64,000 nt of DNA from Avena insularis (Eukaryota; Streptophyta; Magnoliopsida; Poales; Poaceae), in the NCBI GenBank assembly GCA_023614405.1, contig CM042694.1, positions 359,800,975 through 359,864,974 of the forward strand, read 5' to 3'. The notes beneath the pieces are model-generated. The model saw nothing but the letters and a program-made list of their open reading frames with translations, was not told the origin of the DNA and did not search any database. Both the position numbers and the translations under genes were made by a program. This document shows, piece after piece, positions 1 to 11,693 of this stretch. Numbering within the stretch: the first letter of the stretch is position 1; every line of letters begins with the position of its first letter.

Positions 1-2583
1 TACTTGAATCTTGCTTCCTATGCCTAGCTGAAAGACGTTAAAGAAAAGCACTATTGGGAGAAAACCCAAATTATTTTTACTTTCCGTAAGTTTTTCTTTT
101 GTTGAGTCTTGTAAGTTATTACCTCAGTAATAACCTCTCCTTATCCTTTTTGTGCGGTTTTTGTGCCAATAATAACCTCTAATGAGAGAGAAGTAAGACT
201 TGGGAAAGTTGTTGTCCCAAAACAATTTTTTGTGCTTCACTATAAACAATCGTGAAAAATCCCTGTATGTCCGATTGAGCTGTAATGTTTTGTGCTTATG
301 CCCCACGTTATTATCTAACTTTCGTTAGCTTAGCACTTTTCGATTTGAGAAACAGAAGGTCTTCGAAAAAATCGGTTTTTACCTGCTGGTCTGTTTCGAT
401 AGATTTCTGCCATTATTTGCATTTGCCTCTCAATCTCTTTCTATTTGAGTTCTCTTTAATCACTTGATCTTTTAGAAGGAATTGCTACAGTAGCTTGTGT
501 TTTAATGGAAGTTTTAGTTGTGTTGAAACTAAACCCAAAAACTTATTATCTTGAATACACTAATGTTGCTAATGAAGATTGTGTGAAGTTTTGTATGAAG
601 GATATTTTCAAGTGTAGGGAAGAATAATGTGATGAGATGAAGAATGGACAAAAGCTCAAGCTTGGAGATGCCACCCATGTCACCCCAAGAAATATTCAAG
701 AAGTACAAGCGTCAAAGCTTGGGGCATCCCCTTCTTTATCAATAAAAATCTCAGGTTTCTTCCAAAACACTTTATTTTATTGTTTCATGCACAATTGTGT
801 TGTTCTTGGAGCGTCTTTGTTTTGGTTTTTAGTTTAGTTTTGTTTGGTTTGCTTAAATAAATTGGTTGGAACCCCACATTCATATGTTGTTTCAAATAAG
901 TTGATTGGTGTTGGAAAAAAGTAGGAAGCTTCATGTTTGAAGTTGCTTTGACTTTATGCTTAGTGATTATTGCTGTAGCATGACTTGTTCCAAACAATTG
1001 AGATTGCTTAATGTGCCTTGAAAGAATCATGTGTTGTTTTAGCATATAAAAACATAATATTGTGGTATTCTCCTTTGATGCTTTATTTGGGTTGACTTGG
1101 CACATGCTTACACCATGTTAAGACTATGAACCAGCCACCTTAGCCTATATGATCATTTAGTTTTTGACTTGTAATATCACTTTATTCTTTAATTAATAAT
1201 GTTTTGTCGCTTTGCATGATTATGGCCATTATTGCTCTCTTAGTTGGTCGCTCCTAGTCTTTTGCTAGCCTCCACCTGTACCAAGTGTGAGTTCCACTCA
1301 TGCATCCAACCTCCAAGAAAACCAAGTTATTCCAAAGAGTCCACTATAAATTCCTACGCACGGTGTGTTACACCATTCCAAGTATATTCATGTTTTTATC
1401 TACCTTCCAAATTAAATTTTTGTTATGTGAAAATTAGTGATTAAAGCTCTCACAAACTTGATGGCACACTTTACTTTCTTGCACTTAATAAACTTGTACC
1501 ATTGTGTCCATCTATGTTGCTTATATGCTTGCACTTTATAAGTTGTGAATTAGCAGAACCATGATACCATGGGGAATGCTTTCAACATTGCACTTACTAT
1601 TAAGTTGATATCATGTTCTTTTGTTTATGGATCCTGGCGGTGTGAAATAAAAGGGGAGCTTGTAAGGTCATGGAGTTTGTATGTGTGTTAGAGAAACGCC
1701 TGGGTGGCTAGCCTAAGCCATGCCTAATCATGGTGGAAACTTGCGGCATAACCATAGTGAGCATTATGTGAAGCATCTTCAATAAAACCATATGCAAATA
1801 GCAAATAAAAAGATCGTTGAGATGCTCATTGTCTGTTGCCTTGTCATTTTGATATGGGAAAGCTCCTGTGTCATGGGGCAAGGGGTACCCCATTGGCGGT
1901 TCTCCATGATACACATGTACTTACAATGACAAGAACTTACTCGTGACTAAAGTTGAGTAGCATGAGGTTCGGTACTCGTAAGCAAGGGGCATGAGATTTT
2001 CAACTTATAACTTGTCAAGCATATCCTCATATTTGTGTCACTTTAACCTTAATCACCTCAAGATGCTTATGATAGGGGCAATGAGAGCTGAAATCTAATA
2101 AGTACCATAATTTTTGGAAGCTCTTTATGAAACTTGAAATCCCTGCTTCCCTCTATGAAGGGCCTTTCTTTTTTACTTTTATGTTGAGTCCCCATCTTCT
2201 ATCTTTATGCACCAATTGAGAGAGCATAGTGTTCATTCTTAGTTTAATGTGCATTGTCCCAATACTTGTTGATTTATTCATAACTTTGATATTGCTTATT
2301 CTTAAATTATTTGTATCTAGTCACCCTTATGAACTTTGAAGGTGTCCTATGCATTTATGTTTTGCTATACCATGAGGGACAAGCTGAATACCACTCTTAT
2401 TATGTTTTCTATATGTGAAACAAACAAACGTCTTTCAATGCATTGTTATTCATGATCTCTTGTTTGTACCTTTCATGTTCATGTTTAGAGTACTTTGATC
2501 CCAGCTATCAATGCTTGTCAAATACCTTGATCAAGATTGTGATGGTGCATGTCACCTCAAAAATTATTCTTTTTATCACTTAC

Positions 2584-2601
2584 CTACTCGAGGACGAGTA
2601 G
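2584..2601 (+). other. AGGA-loop hairpin upstream of the polypurine tract (element A)
   Basis: CTACTCG, loop AGGA, CGAGTAG form a perfect 7-bp stem about 6 bases before the polypurine tract. Equivalent hairpins sit at the same place in elements B (19996-20013) and D (33574-33591). In D both outer pairs are changed but still pair. The function is unknown. Confidence 0.5.
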
Positions 2602-2606
2602 GAGTT

Positions 2607-2621
2607 AAGCTTGGGGATGCT
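2607..2621 (+). other. Polypurine tract of element A
   Basis: The purine-rich AAGCTTGGGGATGCT lies immediately before the LTR start TGATACG. This position is where plus-strand DNA synthesis is primed in LTR retrotransposons. It fixes the following LTR as the 3' LTR of a plus-strand element. Confidence 0.75.
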
Positions 2622-4162
2622 TGATACGTCGTAAACGTATCTATAATTTTGATGCTCCATGCTTGTTTTGTATCAACTTTCTTATGTTTTATTTACACTT
2701 TGAAGTATTTTTATATATTTTCTGGAACAAACCTATTAACAAGATGCCGCAGTGTCAGTTGCCTGTTTTCTGCTGTTTTTGGTTTCAGAAAAGCTAGTAA
2801 GGAAATATTCTCGAAATTGGACGGCACAAAAGCCAAAGTCAATATTTTACCAGAAGGAACACAGAGTCCGGAGGGCAGCCGAAGTGGGGCCACGAGGTGG
2901 TCACACCTAGGGTTGGCGCGACCACCCCTAGGCGCGCCGCTCTATGGTGTGGGCCCCTCGGGCAGCAACCGACATCGCCTCTTCGCCTATAAAAGCACCC
3001 CGATGCAAAAACCCTAAACACCCGATCAAAAATCCACGAAAGAGTCTATAGCTGCCGCCATCTCCATCCCTAGATCGGGGGGATCCGAAGCTCTTCCTGG
3101 CACCCTGCCGGAGGGGAGAGATCATCCCGGAGGCCTTCTTCATCACCATGCCAGCCTCGGAGTGATGCGTTAGTAGTTCACCCTTGGACTATGGGTCCAT
3201 ACAGTAGCTAGATGGTTGGTTCTCCTCCTTTGTGCTATCATGTTTAGATCTTGTGAGCTCCGTTCATGATCAAGATCATCTGTTTGTAATCCTATATGTT
3301 CTGTTTGCAGGGATTCGATGGATATTGAGATACTATGTCAGATTTATTATTGATTCTTTCATGTCTATGTTATTTGTGATCTTGCATGCTCTCTGTTGTT
3401 AGTAGCTATCTTGGCCAATTAGATGTTTGCAACTCCAAGAGGGAGTATTTATGCTCGATAGTAGGTTCATGCCTCTAGTAATCTGGGGAAGCGACAGAAA
3501 TCTCTAAGGTTGTAGATGTGTTGTTGCTACTAGGGAGAAAACAACAATCCTTTGTCCATGGGGCAATTGTATTGTTTACTTTACACACTTTGCTTAATGC
3601 AATTATCTGTTGCTTGCAACTTAATACTAAAAGGGGTTCAGACGAAAACCAGAAGATGGATTATTAGTCATAGATGCAGTTGGATTACTGTCTATGTATT
3701 ATGTTGTAATGCCCAATCAAATCTCATAGGATTCAAGATGTCTAGTATATGCATTGTTATGCTTTCTAAATCTATTAATTGCCCCGCTGTATTTTGTTCA
3801 CCCAACATTTTATTTATCTGAAGGAGAAACACCTCTAGTGAAGTGTGGACCCTAGTCAATTCCTTTACCATTAATATACCATCTACTGTTTACCGTTTAT
3901 TGTTTACTTTCTGCAAGCAATTACTATCTTTCAGACTATACGTTTAATCCTCTATTTTCAGCAAAACTAGTGAGATTGACAACCTCACTGTAAGTTATGG
4001 CAAAGTTCTGTGGTTGTGTTGTGCAGAATTCCAAGTTGTTAGCAACACCTTGGAGTTGTTTTCTTACTCCTACTGGTTAGATAACCTTGGTTTCATAATT
4101 GAGGGAAAACTTGCTGCTGTGCTCATCATACCTTCCTCTTGGGGTTCCCAAGAAGCTCTACA
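2622..4162 (+). repeat. 3' LTR of Athila-like element A
   Basis: The LTR starts TGATACGTCG right after the polypurine tract and ends near CTCTACA, about 1.54 kb in all. The alignment partner is the LTR of element B, seen on minus at 24892-26471, which has the same start, the same middle (for example around 3400-3540) and the same end block GCTGCTGTGCTCATCATACC. A TATA box, CCTATAAAAGC, lies at about 2986-2996. The first 20 bases form a small hairpin, GATACGT...ACGTATC. Beyond 4162 the sequence switches to a minus-strand copia RT frame, so the element inserted into that copia. Its 5' LTR and target-site duplication are outside the window. Confidence 0.8.
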
Positions 4163-6166
4163 TTTTGAGCCATCAAAAGGACATAATCCAAGTGCTTGTA
4201 ACTTTGTACTCAATTTCGAGAACCATGCTCTTGGGGCTTGTTTCAACCCGTATAATTCCTTGTCAAGTTTGCAGATGTATTGGGATTTTCCTTTTACTTC
4301 AAAACCTAGTGGCTGCCTCATATAAACATTTTCCTCCAGAACACTGTGGAGAAACGCGTTGTTCACGTCTAGCTGTCATTGACTCCACCCCTGGATACTG
4401 CAATAGACAATACAAGTTGAATGGTTGCCGCCTTGACCACGGGACTAAAAGTGTTCTCATAGTCAATGTCATATCTTTGCTTAAATCCCTTAGCTACTAA
4501 ACGAGCTTTATATCTATCTATGCTACCATCAGCTCTACGCTTAATTTTATATCTATCTATAATATTTCTGCCTGTTTGTTGTGGAGAAACTAAATGCCAA
4601 ATTTTATTTTCTATGAGATCTCTATATTCTTCATCCATGGCATGCTTCCAATTTTTATCCTTTAAAGCATCATCTAAATTTTCAGGTTCACCAGATGTGG
4701 CAAGGTTTGCATACCTGACCATCTGTTTGTATTGTTTTGGATGAATAGTGCATGTTTGCAACCTTGTTTTGATGTGTGGTGTAGGTGGTGCAGCACGAGC
4801 GCATGGAGTAGAAGATCTAGGCCTGTGTGGCCCTTCCAGGCGATCAGCCTCAGGATCGTGCCACAGATCCGCTTCGGGATTGTGGTCCGCCATAGGGATC
4901 CGGTTGGCCACGTGTGGCCGCTCGAGGAAGAAGGGACCGATATAGACGATCCGCGGGTGCGTGATCGGTAGTACGCAGTGGGACCCGCACCTAGGAACAT
5001 GCGCGTGTTGGTGCGGTACCACTCCTGCTGGCAGGTGTTGGTTCGTCACTTGATGTCGAGGAGGATTCGGTCCCCTCTTGGGATCCACGGGCCGACGCGT
5101 TTTCTGCAGTCGGTCATGCGGTAGGGCCCGCGTGACCCTAGGGTTCCGTGCCCGTTGCATGCACGTGATGTCATCATGTTGCAGCGTGATTTCATGCTAG
5201 TTTTCGCTCAAATTTTCTTCCGTGGCGTCTTCAAGTTGTGCTACCTACTGCTCACAAGTAGAATCAGTAGCAGGGTTTATATGAATATTAGTCAAAATTG
5301 GATTATTGCAATTTTCTCCCCATGATCAAATTATTGGTGAAGGTGTGATGGGAGTAAGAGGATTTCGGACCGGAGTGGCATACCGGAAGTGGCATGTAAT
5401 TTGGAGAAGGGAAAAATTGTCTCATTGAAGATGACATCTTGTGATATGTATATGCGGCTAGAATTAATATCTACACACTTAAATCCTTTGTAAAAATTAC
5501 TATAGCCAAGGAATGCACATTGAACCGATCGGTACTCAAGTTTTCTAGCATTAAAGGGACAAAGATTTGTGTAGCAAGCGCAGCCAAAGATTCTCATGGA
5601 GGAATAATTGGGTTTAATATTTTCTAGGACTTCTAGTGGAGTGGAAAAATCAAGTAATTTGGTGGGGAGGCGGTTGATTAGATATACCACAGCAAGGAAG
5701 GCTTCATCCTAGTACTTGAGTGGCATGGAGGCATGAGCAAGAAGGGACAGGCCAACCTCGACGATGTGACGGTGCTTGCGCTCAGCGGATCCATTATGTT
5801 GATGGGCTTGAGGACAAGAAACATGATGAGTAATGCCAATTTGTTTAAAGAAAGAATTAAGCCTCTCATATTCTCCTCCCTAGTCGGATTGAATGTTGAT
5901 GATTTTTCTTCCAAAACGACGTTCTACAAGGGCTTGAAATTGGTGAAAAATATTAAGCACTTCAGAATGATGTCTGATCAGATAGATCCATGTGAATTTA
6001 CTGAAATCATCAATCAAGCTAATATAGTAATTCTTGCAACCAAAAGAATCTGGGGCAGGGCCCCATACATCGTAGAAAATCAACTCTAATGGAAAAATGA
6101 GAGACACTAGTAGATCTAGGATAAGTCAACTGATGACTTTTTGCCTTTTGACAAGCTTCACACTAT
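4163..6166 (-). pseudogene. Ty1/copia pol relic H (integrase and N-terminal RT)
   Basis: On minus, read from 6166 downwards, the order is that of a copia polyprotein. A zinc-finger end with CEAC and QKAKSH motifs (about 6165-6110) is followed by integrase core pieces with FYDVWGPAP and IDDFSKFTWIYL (6107-5880). The integrase C-terminal part follows, with VYLINRLPTKLL and RIFGCACY (5690-5331). A low-complexity linker comes next (about 5330-4770), then the RVT_2 N-terminus with [36 protein letters not shown] and [12 protein letters not shown] (about 4740-4163). Several stops and at least one frameshift (about 4370) kill the frame. The RT is cut at 4163 by the LTR of element A, so the YVDD part and RNase H lie on the far side of A. 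Domain calls rest on well-known copia motifs. Confidence 0.85.
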
Positions 6167-6499
6167 TGAAAATATGCCTTAGAGACAAATAATAATAAGG
6201 ATTATTATCATATTTTATAAAGTTTATGATTAAATTTTATATCATCCTATAACTGTATTGAAAGGAAACATCAATACACGTGTGATATATAAACAACCAG
6301 GGGTTCCCGGTAATACTCTAGTCACTCGTTCATTGGTCAACATATTATCAAGGTTTTCTGATCATGTGGCATTTATGCTAGTTGGAAATGGAGTCACCTC
6401 ATTCTGAGAATAAGATGATGAACTAGTATCCAACCTAAACATCGTGACTTGATCATGACACGAAGTTCAAGTTACAATGACTACAATACACCTAGTGGA
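6167..6499 (+). repeat. 5' fragment of a copia LTR (BARE/Angela-like)
   Basis: It starts TGAAAATATGCCTTAGAGAC, a slightly decayed form of the grass copia LTR start TGAAGGAAATATGCCCTAGAGG. It keeps the later block with CAATACACGTGTGATATATAAACAACC. A related relic lies at 26945. The fragment abuts the copia relic H on the left and the tandem array on the right, so its 3' portion is missing. Confidence 0.6.
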
Positions 6500-8641
6500 C
6501 ACTATTGATGTGCATCAACAACCATTTACTTATGTTTCACCTGAAAATCAAAAGTTTAGATACAAATGATGTTCAATTTTCTATTTCAGAGAACAAATCG
6601 CATTGACATTAGTAAATTTGCTGCATTGATAACTATTATCAGGAATTTAGCCCTCCATGGCTCCATAGCTAACTTTTGCTCTTGGCATTGAATTAGTAGC
6701 AAATAAAGACATGTATGTATCTTAGCTCCATACACTGTCAGCATACTAAATAGCGAGCAGAAAATGTAGCAAGCGTGCTACCTTGCAGATCTTCACATGA
6801 TCGGCTGATGCTGCTCGGCATGCCTGCAGAGGCATGGTGCTCCGCCGTGATGCTTGCCCATGAACCCAGCTTCTCCTCTAGAGATGCCGCTGGTTGCATG
6901 CAGATGTCGACGGAAATGCGGCCACAACCTTTAGCCTTGAAGGCAATGTATGTTGCACGCCCGTGGTGGTTGCTGCCGTCCTCCGCAGCCCGTACTCCAC
7001 CGTGTGCCCATGGTCGCCTTCTCTGAACCTACATCCGAGAGAGGAGGATTAGACACCTTTGCTTGGATTGAGGAGAGGGAAATGATCACGAACCCTTGTC
7101 GTCCACCAAGATGGCCTGAGGAAAGAATAGGCAGAACCTCCTAGCCGTGCTCTCCATGGAATCAAAGACGCGGAACGATCCCGGGTTCCCGGCAAATCGG
7201 CGCCATCCCGTGGACTCTCTTCTTGACAACTTCAATGCGCTGGTTGACCAGGTCGCCGACGCGCCCTTCCTTTTTCTAGGAGGAGGGGTGGAGGCGTAGG
7301 GGAGTCGAGTACTGGGAAGGGCGGCGGGCGGTGAGGAATGGGATAGAAGATTGGGGAAGAAGCGATGTAGATGGGAGGGCAGACCCACGTTACTGTAGAT
7401 GGACGGTACTGTAGACATCTATAGTAACTTCGGTGGTATAGCGTGCGTACGGGCCGGAAAATACTCTGAAAATGGTTTCTTTATTGCTGGCTATGTATAA
7501 GACGAAGAGAAAGAGTGGCGCGTGGATTTACCTAATAGTCATCTAAATACCTTGCATTACTTATGTGGATCTGGCTTCTTGCCGGTTGTTTGTCGTTGAT
7601 GGAATGATGTCCGTCAGTGCAATCACTGAGCCCACAACATCTTTTGTTGGAAAAATATGGTATTGGATTTTTGCAGCTAGAGAATTTGAACATAGGCAAA
7701 ACAAGCAAATAAGGAAGATAATGAGTTATATGTAACATAAGATGAGTTTAGGCATACTATTTACTGTAGAAAAAAGGTACTATACTTTCAGAAGCCCCAT
7801 TGCCCTACTTCAGGAAGCACCTCAAAAAATGCTCCTTTTCCTTGCAGCGTAGGATTCCCAAAGCTGTCGTCAGCACATCCATAGATGGAGCAATGCATGG
7901 AGAAACACAGTGGCACCATAGTAGATAAAAAACTCTCGATCCCAGCCCTTCATATATAGTAGAGGAACAATGAGTATGTGCTTAGCACCAAGAAAACATA
8001 GCTTGTTCAAGATCACTAAAATCTAGATATTTCAGAATTATGCTTTAGCGGAGAACCAACAGCTACTGGTGCATACAGTTGAACTGCCCTGACCAATTTA
8101 TTTGTATGCAACAACACGATGAGGAAAGAATCTAACGCTGAAGCACATTCATTCACATATCATTGTAAATTTTGGAAGTAAAGGCATATGAAAAAGTACA
8201 ACATTCTTTTATTCTATGAGCTCCACTTACTATGCCACATCAAATCCAGCTAATGCTACTGTGCTCCGAATCTATGATGGATAAGTAGATTCCTACAGAA
8301 CAGCTACATGAAGCAATATATATAACCTGAAATAGAAGAACAGTCAAACAATATAGTGCAAATAACAACATGTGAGCCTGGATTTGTCGCTGCTCTATGC
8401 AGTCCGAGCTCCTCGCTATCCTGGTTCTCCCATTGAGATCTTCCCCGTCGAAGCTCCAACTCTCCCTTGACCGGGCCAAAGAAGAAACACATGCATCTCA
8501 AATCAAGGATCTCTGAATTAAAGACCGGAGTTAGCAATTTTTCTGAGATAAGCAAGGGTCTACCAGTAATTATAGTGCTGCATGAATGACATCCCTTCAC
8601 AGCTCCACCTGCACCGGCAGCCACCTCGCGGATGCTTGCTT
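6500..8641. repeat. Tandem array unit 1 (about 2.14 kb)
   Basis: First of two full and one partial direct repeats starting with CACTATTGATG. Aligned by eye, the first 130 bases of units 1 and 3 differ at about 8 positions. On minus the unit looks gene-like. A CT-rich leader (about 7420-7200) leads to a short frame starting MESTARRFCLFFPQ (about 7160-7086). An exon-like GC-rich stretch follows (about 7030-6780), ending in a possible splice donor CTGCAAG|GTAGC. No known domain was recognised. It could be a tandemly duplicated gene fragment or part of an unrecognised transposon. Confidence 0.8.
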
Positions 8642-8660
8642 CACTATTGATGTGAATCAA
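8304..8660 (-). pseudogene. Unidentified open frame at unit junction, repeated at 10459-10815
   Basis: A 118-residue minus-strand frame beginning MIHINSEASIREVAAGAGG, with a near-identical 118-residue copy at 10459-10815. Its first codons come from the start of the next array unit and the body from the end of the previous unit, so the ORF spans the repeat junction. Residues such as KGCHSCSTIITGRPLL and MCFFFG match no family I recognise. The two copies differ by scattered substitutions and keep the frame, but they diverge too little for this to prove coding. It may be part of an exon with introns on either side, or chance. Confidence 0.25.
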
Positions 8661-10796
8661 CAGCCATTTACTTATGTTTTCACCTGAAAATCAAAAGTTC
8701 AGGTAGAAATGATGTTCAATTTTCTATTTCAGAGAACAAATGGCATTGACATTAGTAGATTTGCTCATTGATAACTCTTATCCAGAATTTATCCCTCCAT
8801 GGCTCCATAGTTAACTTTTGCGCTTGGCATTGAATTAGTAGCAAATAAATATATGTATGTATCTTAGCTCCATACACTGTCAGCATGCTAGATAGCGAGC
8901 AGAAAATGTAGCAAGCAGGGTGCCTTGCAGATCTTCACATGGCCGGCTGGTGCTGCTCGGCCTGCCTGTAGAGGCATGGTGCGCCACCATGATGCTTGCC
9001 CATGAACCTAGCTTCTCCTCTAGAGATGCCGCTGGTTGCGTGCAGGTGTCGATGGAAAAGCGGTCATGACCTTTGTCCTTGAAGGAAGTGTATAGCACCT
9101 TTGCCGCTGCACACCCGTGGTCATTGATGCCGTCCTCCGCAGCGCGTACTCCACCGTGCGCCCATGGTCGCCTTCTCTAAACCTACATCCGAGACAGGAG
9201 GATTAGACGGCTTTGCCTGGATTGCGGAGAGGGAAAGGATCACGAACCCTTGTCGTCCACCAAGTTGGCCCGAGGAAAGAATAGGCAGAACCTCCTAGTC
9301 GTGCTCGCCATGGAATCAAAGACGCGGAAAGATCTTGTGTTCTCGGCAAATCGACGCCGTCCCCTGGATGCGCTTCTTGAAAACTTCAATGGCCTAGTTG
9401 ACCAGCCCGCCGAGGCGCCCTTCCTTTTTCAAGGAGGAGGGGTGGAGGCGTGGGGGTGTCGAGTACTGGGAAGGGCGGCGGGCGGTGAGGAAAGGGATAG
9501 AAGATTGGGGAAGAAGTGATGTAGACGGGAGGGCAGACCCACGTTTACTTTAGAAGGACGGTATAGTAGACATCTACAGTAATTTTGGTGGTCTGGCGTG
9601 CGGACGGGCCGGAAAATACTCTGAAAATGGTTTCTTTATTGCTGGCTATGTCTAAGACGATGAGAAAGAGGGGCGCATGGATTTACCTAATAGTCATCTG
9701 AATACCTTGCAGCACTTGTGTGGATATGGCTTCTTGGTTGTTGTTTGTCTTTGATGGAATGATGTCTATCAGTGCAATCACTGAGCCCACAACATCTTTT
9801 GTTGAAAAAATATGGTATTGAATTTTTGCAGCTAGAGAATTTGAACATAGGCAAAACAAGCAAAATAGGGAAGATAATGGGTTATGTAACATAAGATCAG
9901 TTTAGGCATACTATTTATTGTAGAAAAAATGTACCATACTTTCTGAAGCTCCATTGCCCTACTTCAGGAAGCACCTCAAGAAAATGCACCTTTTCCATGC
10001 AGCGTAGGATTCCCAAAGTTGTCGTCAGCACATCCATAGATGGAGCCATGCATGGAGAAACACAATTGCACCATAGTAGATGAAAACCTCTCGATCCCAG
10101 TCCTTCATATATAGTAGAGCAATAATGAGTATGTGCTTAGCACCAAGAAAACATAGCTTGTTCAAGATCACTAAAATCTAGATATTTCAGAATTATGCTT
10201 TAGCAGAGAACCAAGAGCGGCTGCTGCATACAGCTGAACCGCCCTGACCAATTTATTTGTATGCAGCAACACGATGAGGAAAGGATTTAAAGCTGAAGCA
10301 CATTCATTCACATATCATTGTAAAATTTGGAAGTAAAGGCATATGAAAAAGTACAACATTCTTTCTTTCTCTGAGCTCCACTTACTATGCCACATCAAAT
10401 CCAGCTAACGCTACTCTGCTCTGAACTTATGATGGATAAGTAGATTTCTACAGAATAGCTACATGAAGCAATATATATAACCTGAAATAGAAGAACTATC
10501 AAACAATATAGTGCAAATAACAACAAGTGAGCCTGGATTTGTCACCGCTCTATGCAGTCCGAGCTCCTCGCTATCCTGGTTCACCCATTGAGATCTTCCC
10601 CGTCGAAGCTCCAACTCTCCCATGACCTGGCCAAAGAAGAAACACATGCATCTCAAGTCAAGGGTCTTCGAATTATAGACCGGAGTCAGTAATTTTTCTG
10701 AGATAAGCAAGGGTCTACCAGTAAATATAGTGTTGCATGAATGACATCCCTTCACAGCTCCACCTGCACTGGTAGCCACCTCGCAGATGCTTGCTT
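8642..10796. repeat. Tandem array unit 2 (about 2.16 kb)
   Basis: Second direct repeat. It shares with unit 1 the same landmarks in the same order: CACTATTGATG start, the exon-like stretch at about 8890-9190, the CT-rich leader complement at about 9300-9560, and the TTGCTGGCTATGTCTAAGACGA block near 9640. It ends with the minus-strand open frame also seen at the end of unit 1. Small indels distinguish the units, so the array is not an exact assembly duplication. Confidence 0.8.
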
Positions 10797-11693
10797 CACT
10801 ATTGATGTGCATCAACAGCCATTTACTTATGTTTCACCTGAAAATCAAAAGTGCAGGTACAAATGATGTCCAATTTTCTATTTCAGAGAACAAATGGCAT
10901 TGACATTAGTAGATTTGTTGCATTGATAACTCTTATCTAGAATTTAGCCCTCCATGGCTCCATAGTTAACTTTTTCTCTTGGCATTTAATTAGTAGCAAA
11001 TAAATATATGTATGTATCTTAGCTCCATACACTGTCAGCATGCTAGATAACGAGCAGAAAATGTTGCAAGCATGGTACCTTGCAAATCTTCACATGGAAG
11101 GCTGGTGCTGCTCGGCCTGCCTACAGAGACGTGGTGTGCCGCCATGATGCTTGCCCATGAACCCAGCTTCTCCTCCAGAGACGTCGCTGGTTGCGTGTAG
11201 GTGTCGACGGAAAAGCGGTCACAACCTTGGGCCTTGAAGGCTGTGTATGGCACCTATGCCGCTGCACACCCGTGGTCGTTGCTGCCGTCCTCCGCAGCCC
11301 GTACTCCACCATGCGCCCATGGTCGCCTTCTCTGAACCTGCATCCGAGAGTGGAGGATTAGACGCCTTTGCCTAGATTGAGGAGAGAGAAAGGATCATGA
11401 ACCCTTGTCGTCCACCAAGTTGGCCCGAGGAAAGAATAGGCAGAACCTCCTAGCCGCACTCACCATGGAATCAAAGACACGGAACGATCCAGGGTTCTCG
11501 GCAAATCGGCGTCGTCCCGTGGATGCGCTTCTTGACCACTTCAATGGGCTAGTTGACCATGCCGCCGAGGCGCCCTTCCTTTTTCAAGGAGGAGGGGTGG
11601 AGGCGTGGGGGAGTCGAGTACTGGGAAGGGCGGCGGGCGGTGAGGAAAGGGATAGAAGATTGGGGAAGAAGCGATGTAGATGGGAGGACAGAC
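10797..11693. repeat. Tandem array unit 3, truncated by element C
   Basis: Third repeat, matching the first 0.9 kb of units 1 and 2. It breaks at CAGAC, exactly where units 1 and 2 continue with CCACGTT. The retroelement LTR of C begins at the next base. The remaining 1.25 kb of this unit is not found on the far side of C, so that side was lost with the 3' end of C. Confidence 0.8.

Larger units (their letters stand above)
1..2621 (+). mobile_element. Athila-like gypsy element A, 3' non-coding internal region
   Basis: This is the downstream internal part of a Ty3/gypsy element whose 5' half lies outside the window. No gag or pol domain is visible and every reading frame is short. The sequence is recognisably homologous to the 3' internal parts of element C (from about 14105) and, in reverse complement, of element B (22650 down to 19977). 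Shared landmarks include the block near 20-60 with GTTAAAGAAAAG, the block near 640-770 with repeated CTTGGGG/CCCCAAG stretches, and the pre-PPT block at 2584-2621. Long non-coding DNA between pol and the 3' LTR is known for Athila-type elements. It ends in a polypurine tract directly before the LTR start. Family assignment is by structure and similarity to B, which has an Athila-type gag. Confidence 0.7.

Noticed and set aside
9250..9519. 89-codon plus ORF in array unit 2, with a homolog at 11405 in unit 3
   Set aside because: It is antisense to the CT-rich leader and ATG frame on minus. Repetition alone does not show coding, and both strands cannot be judged without codon statistics.
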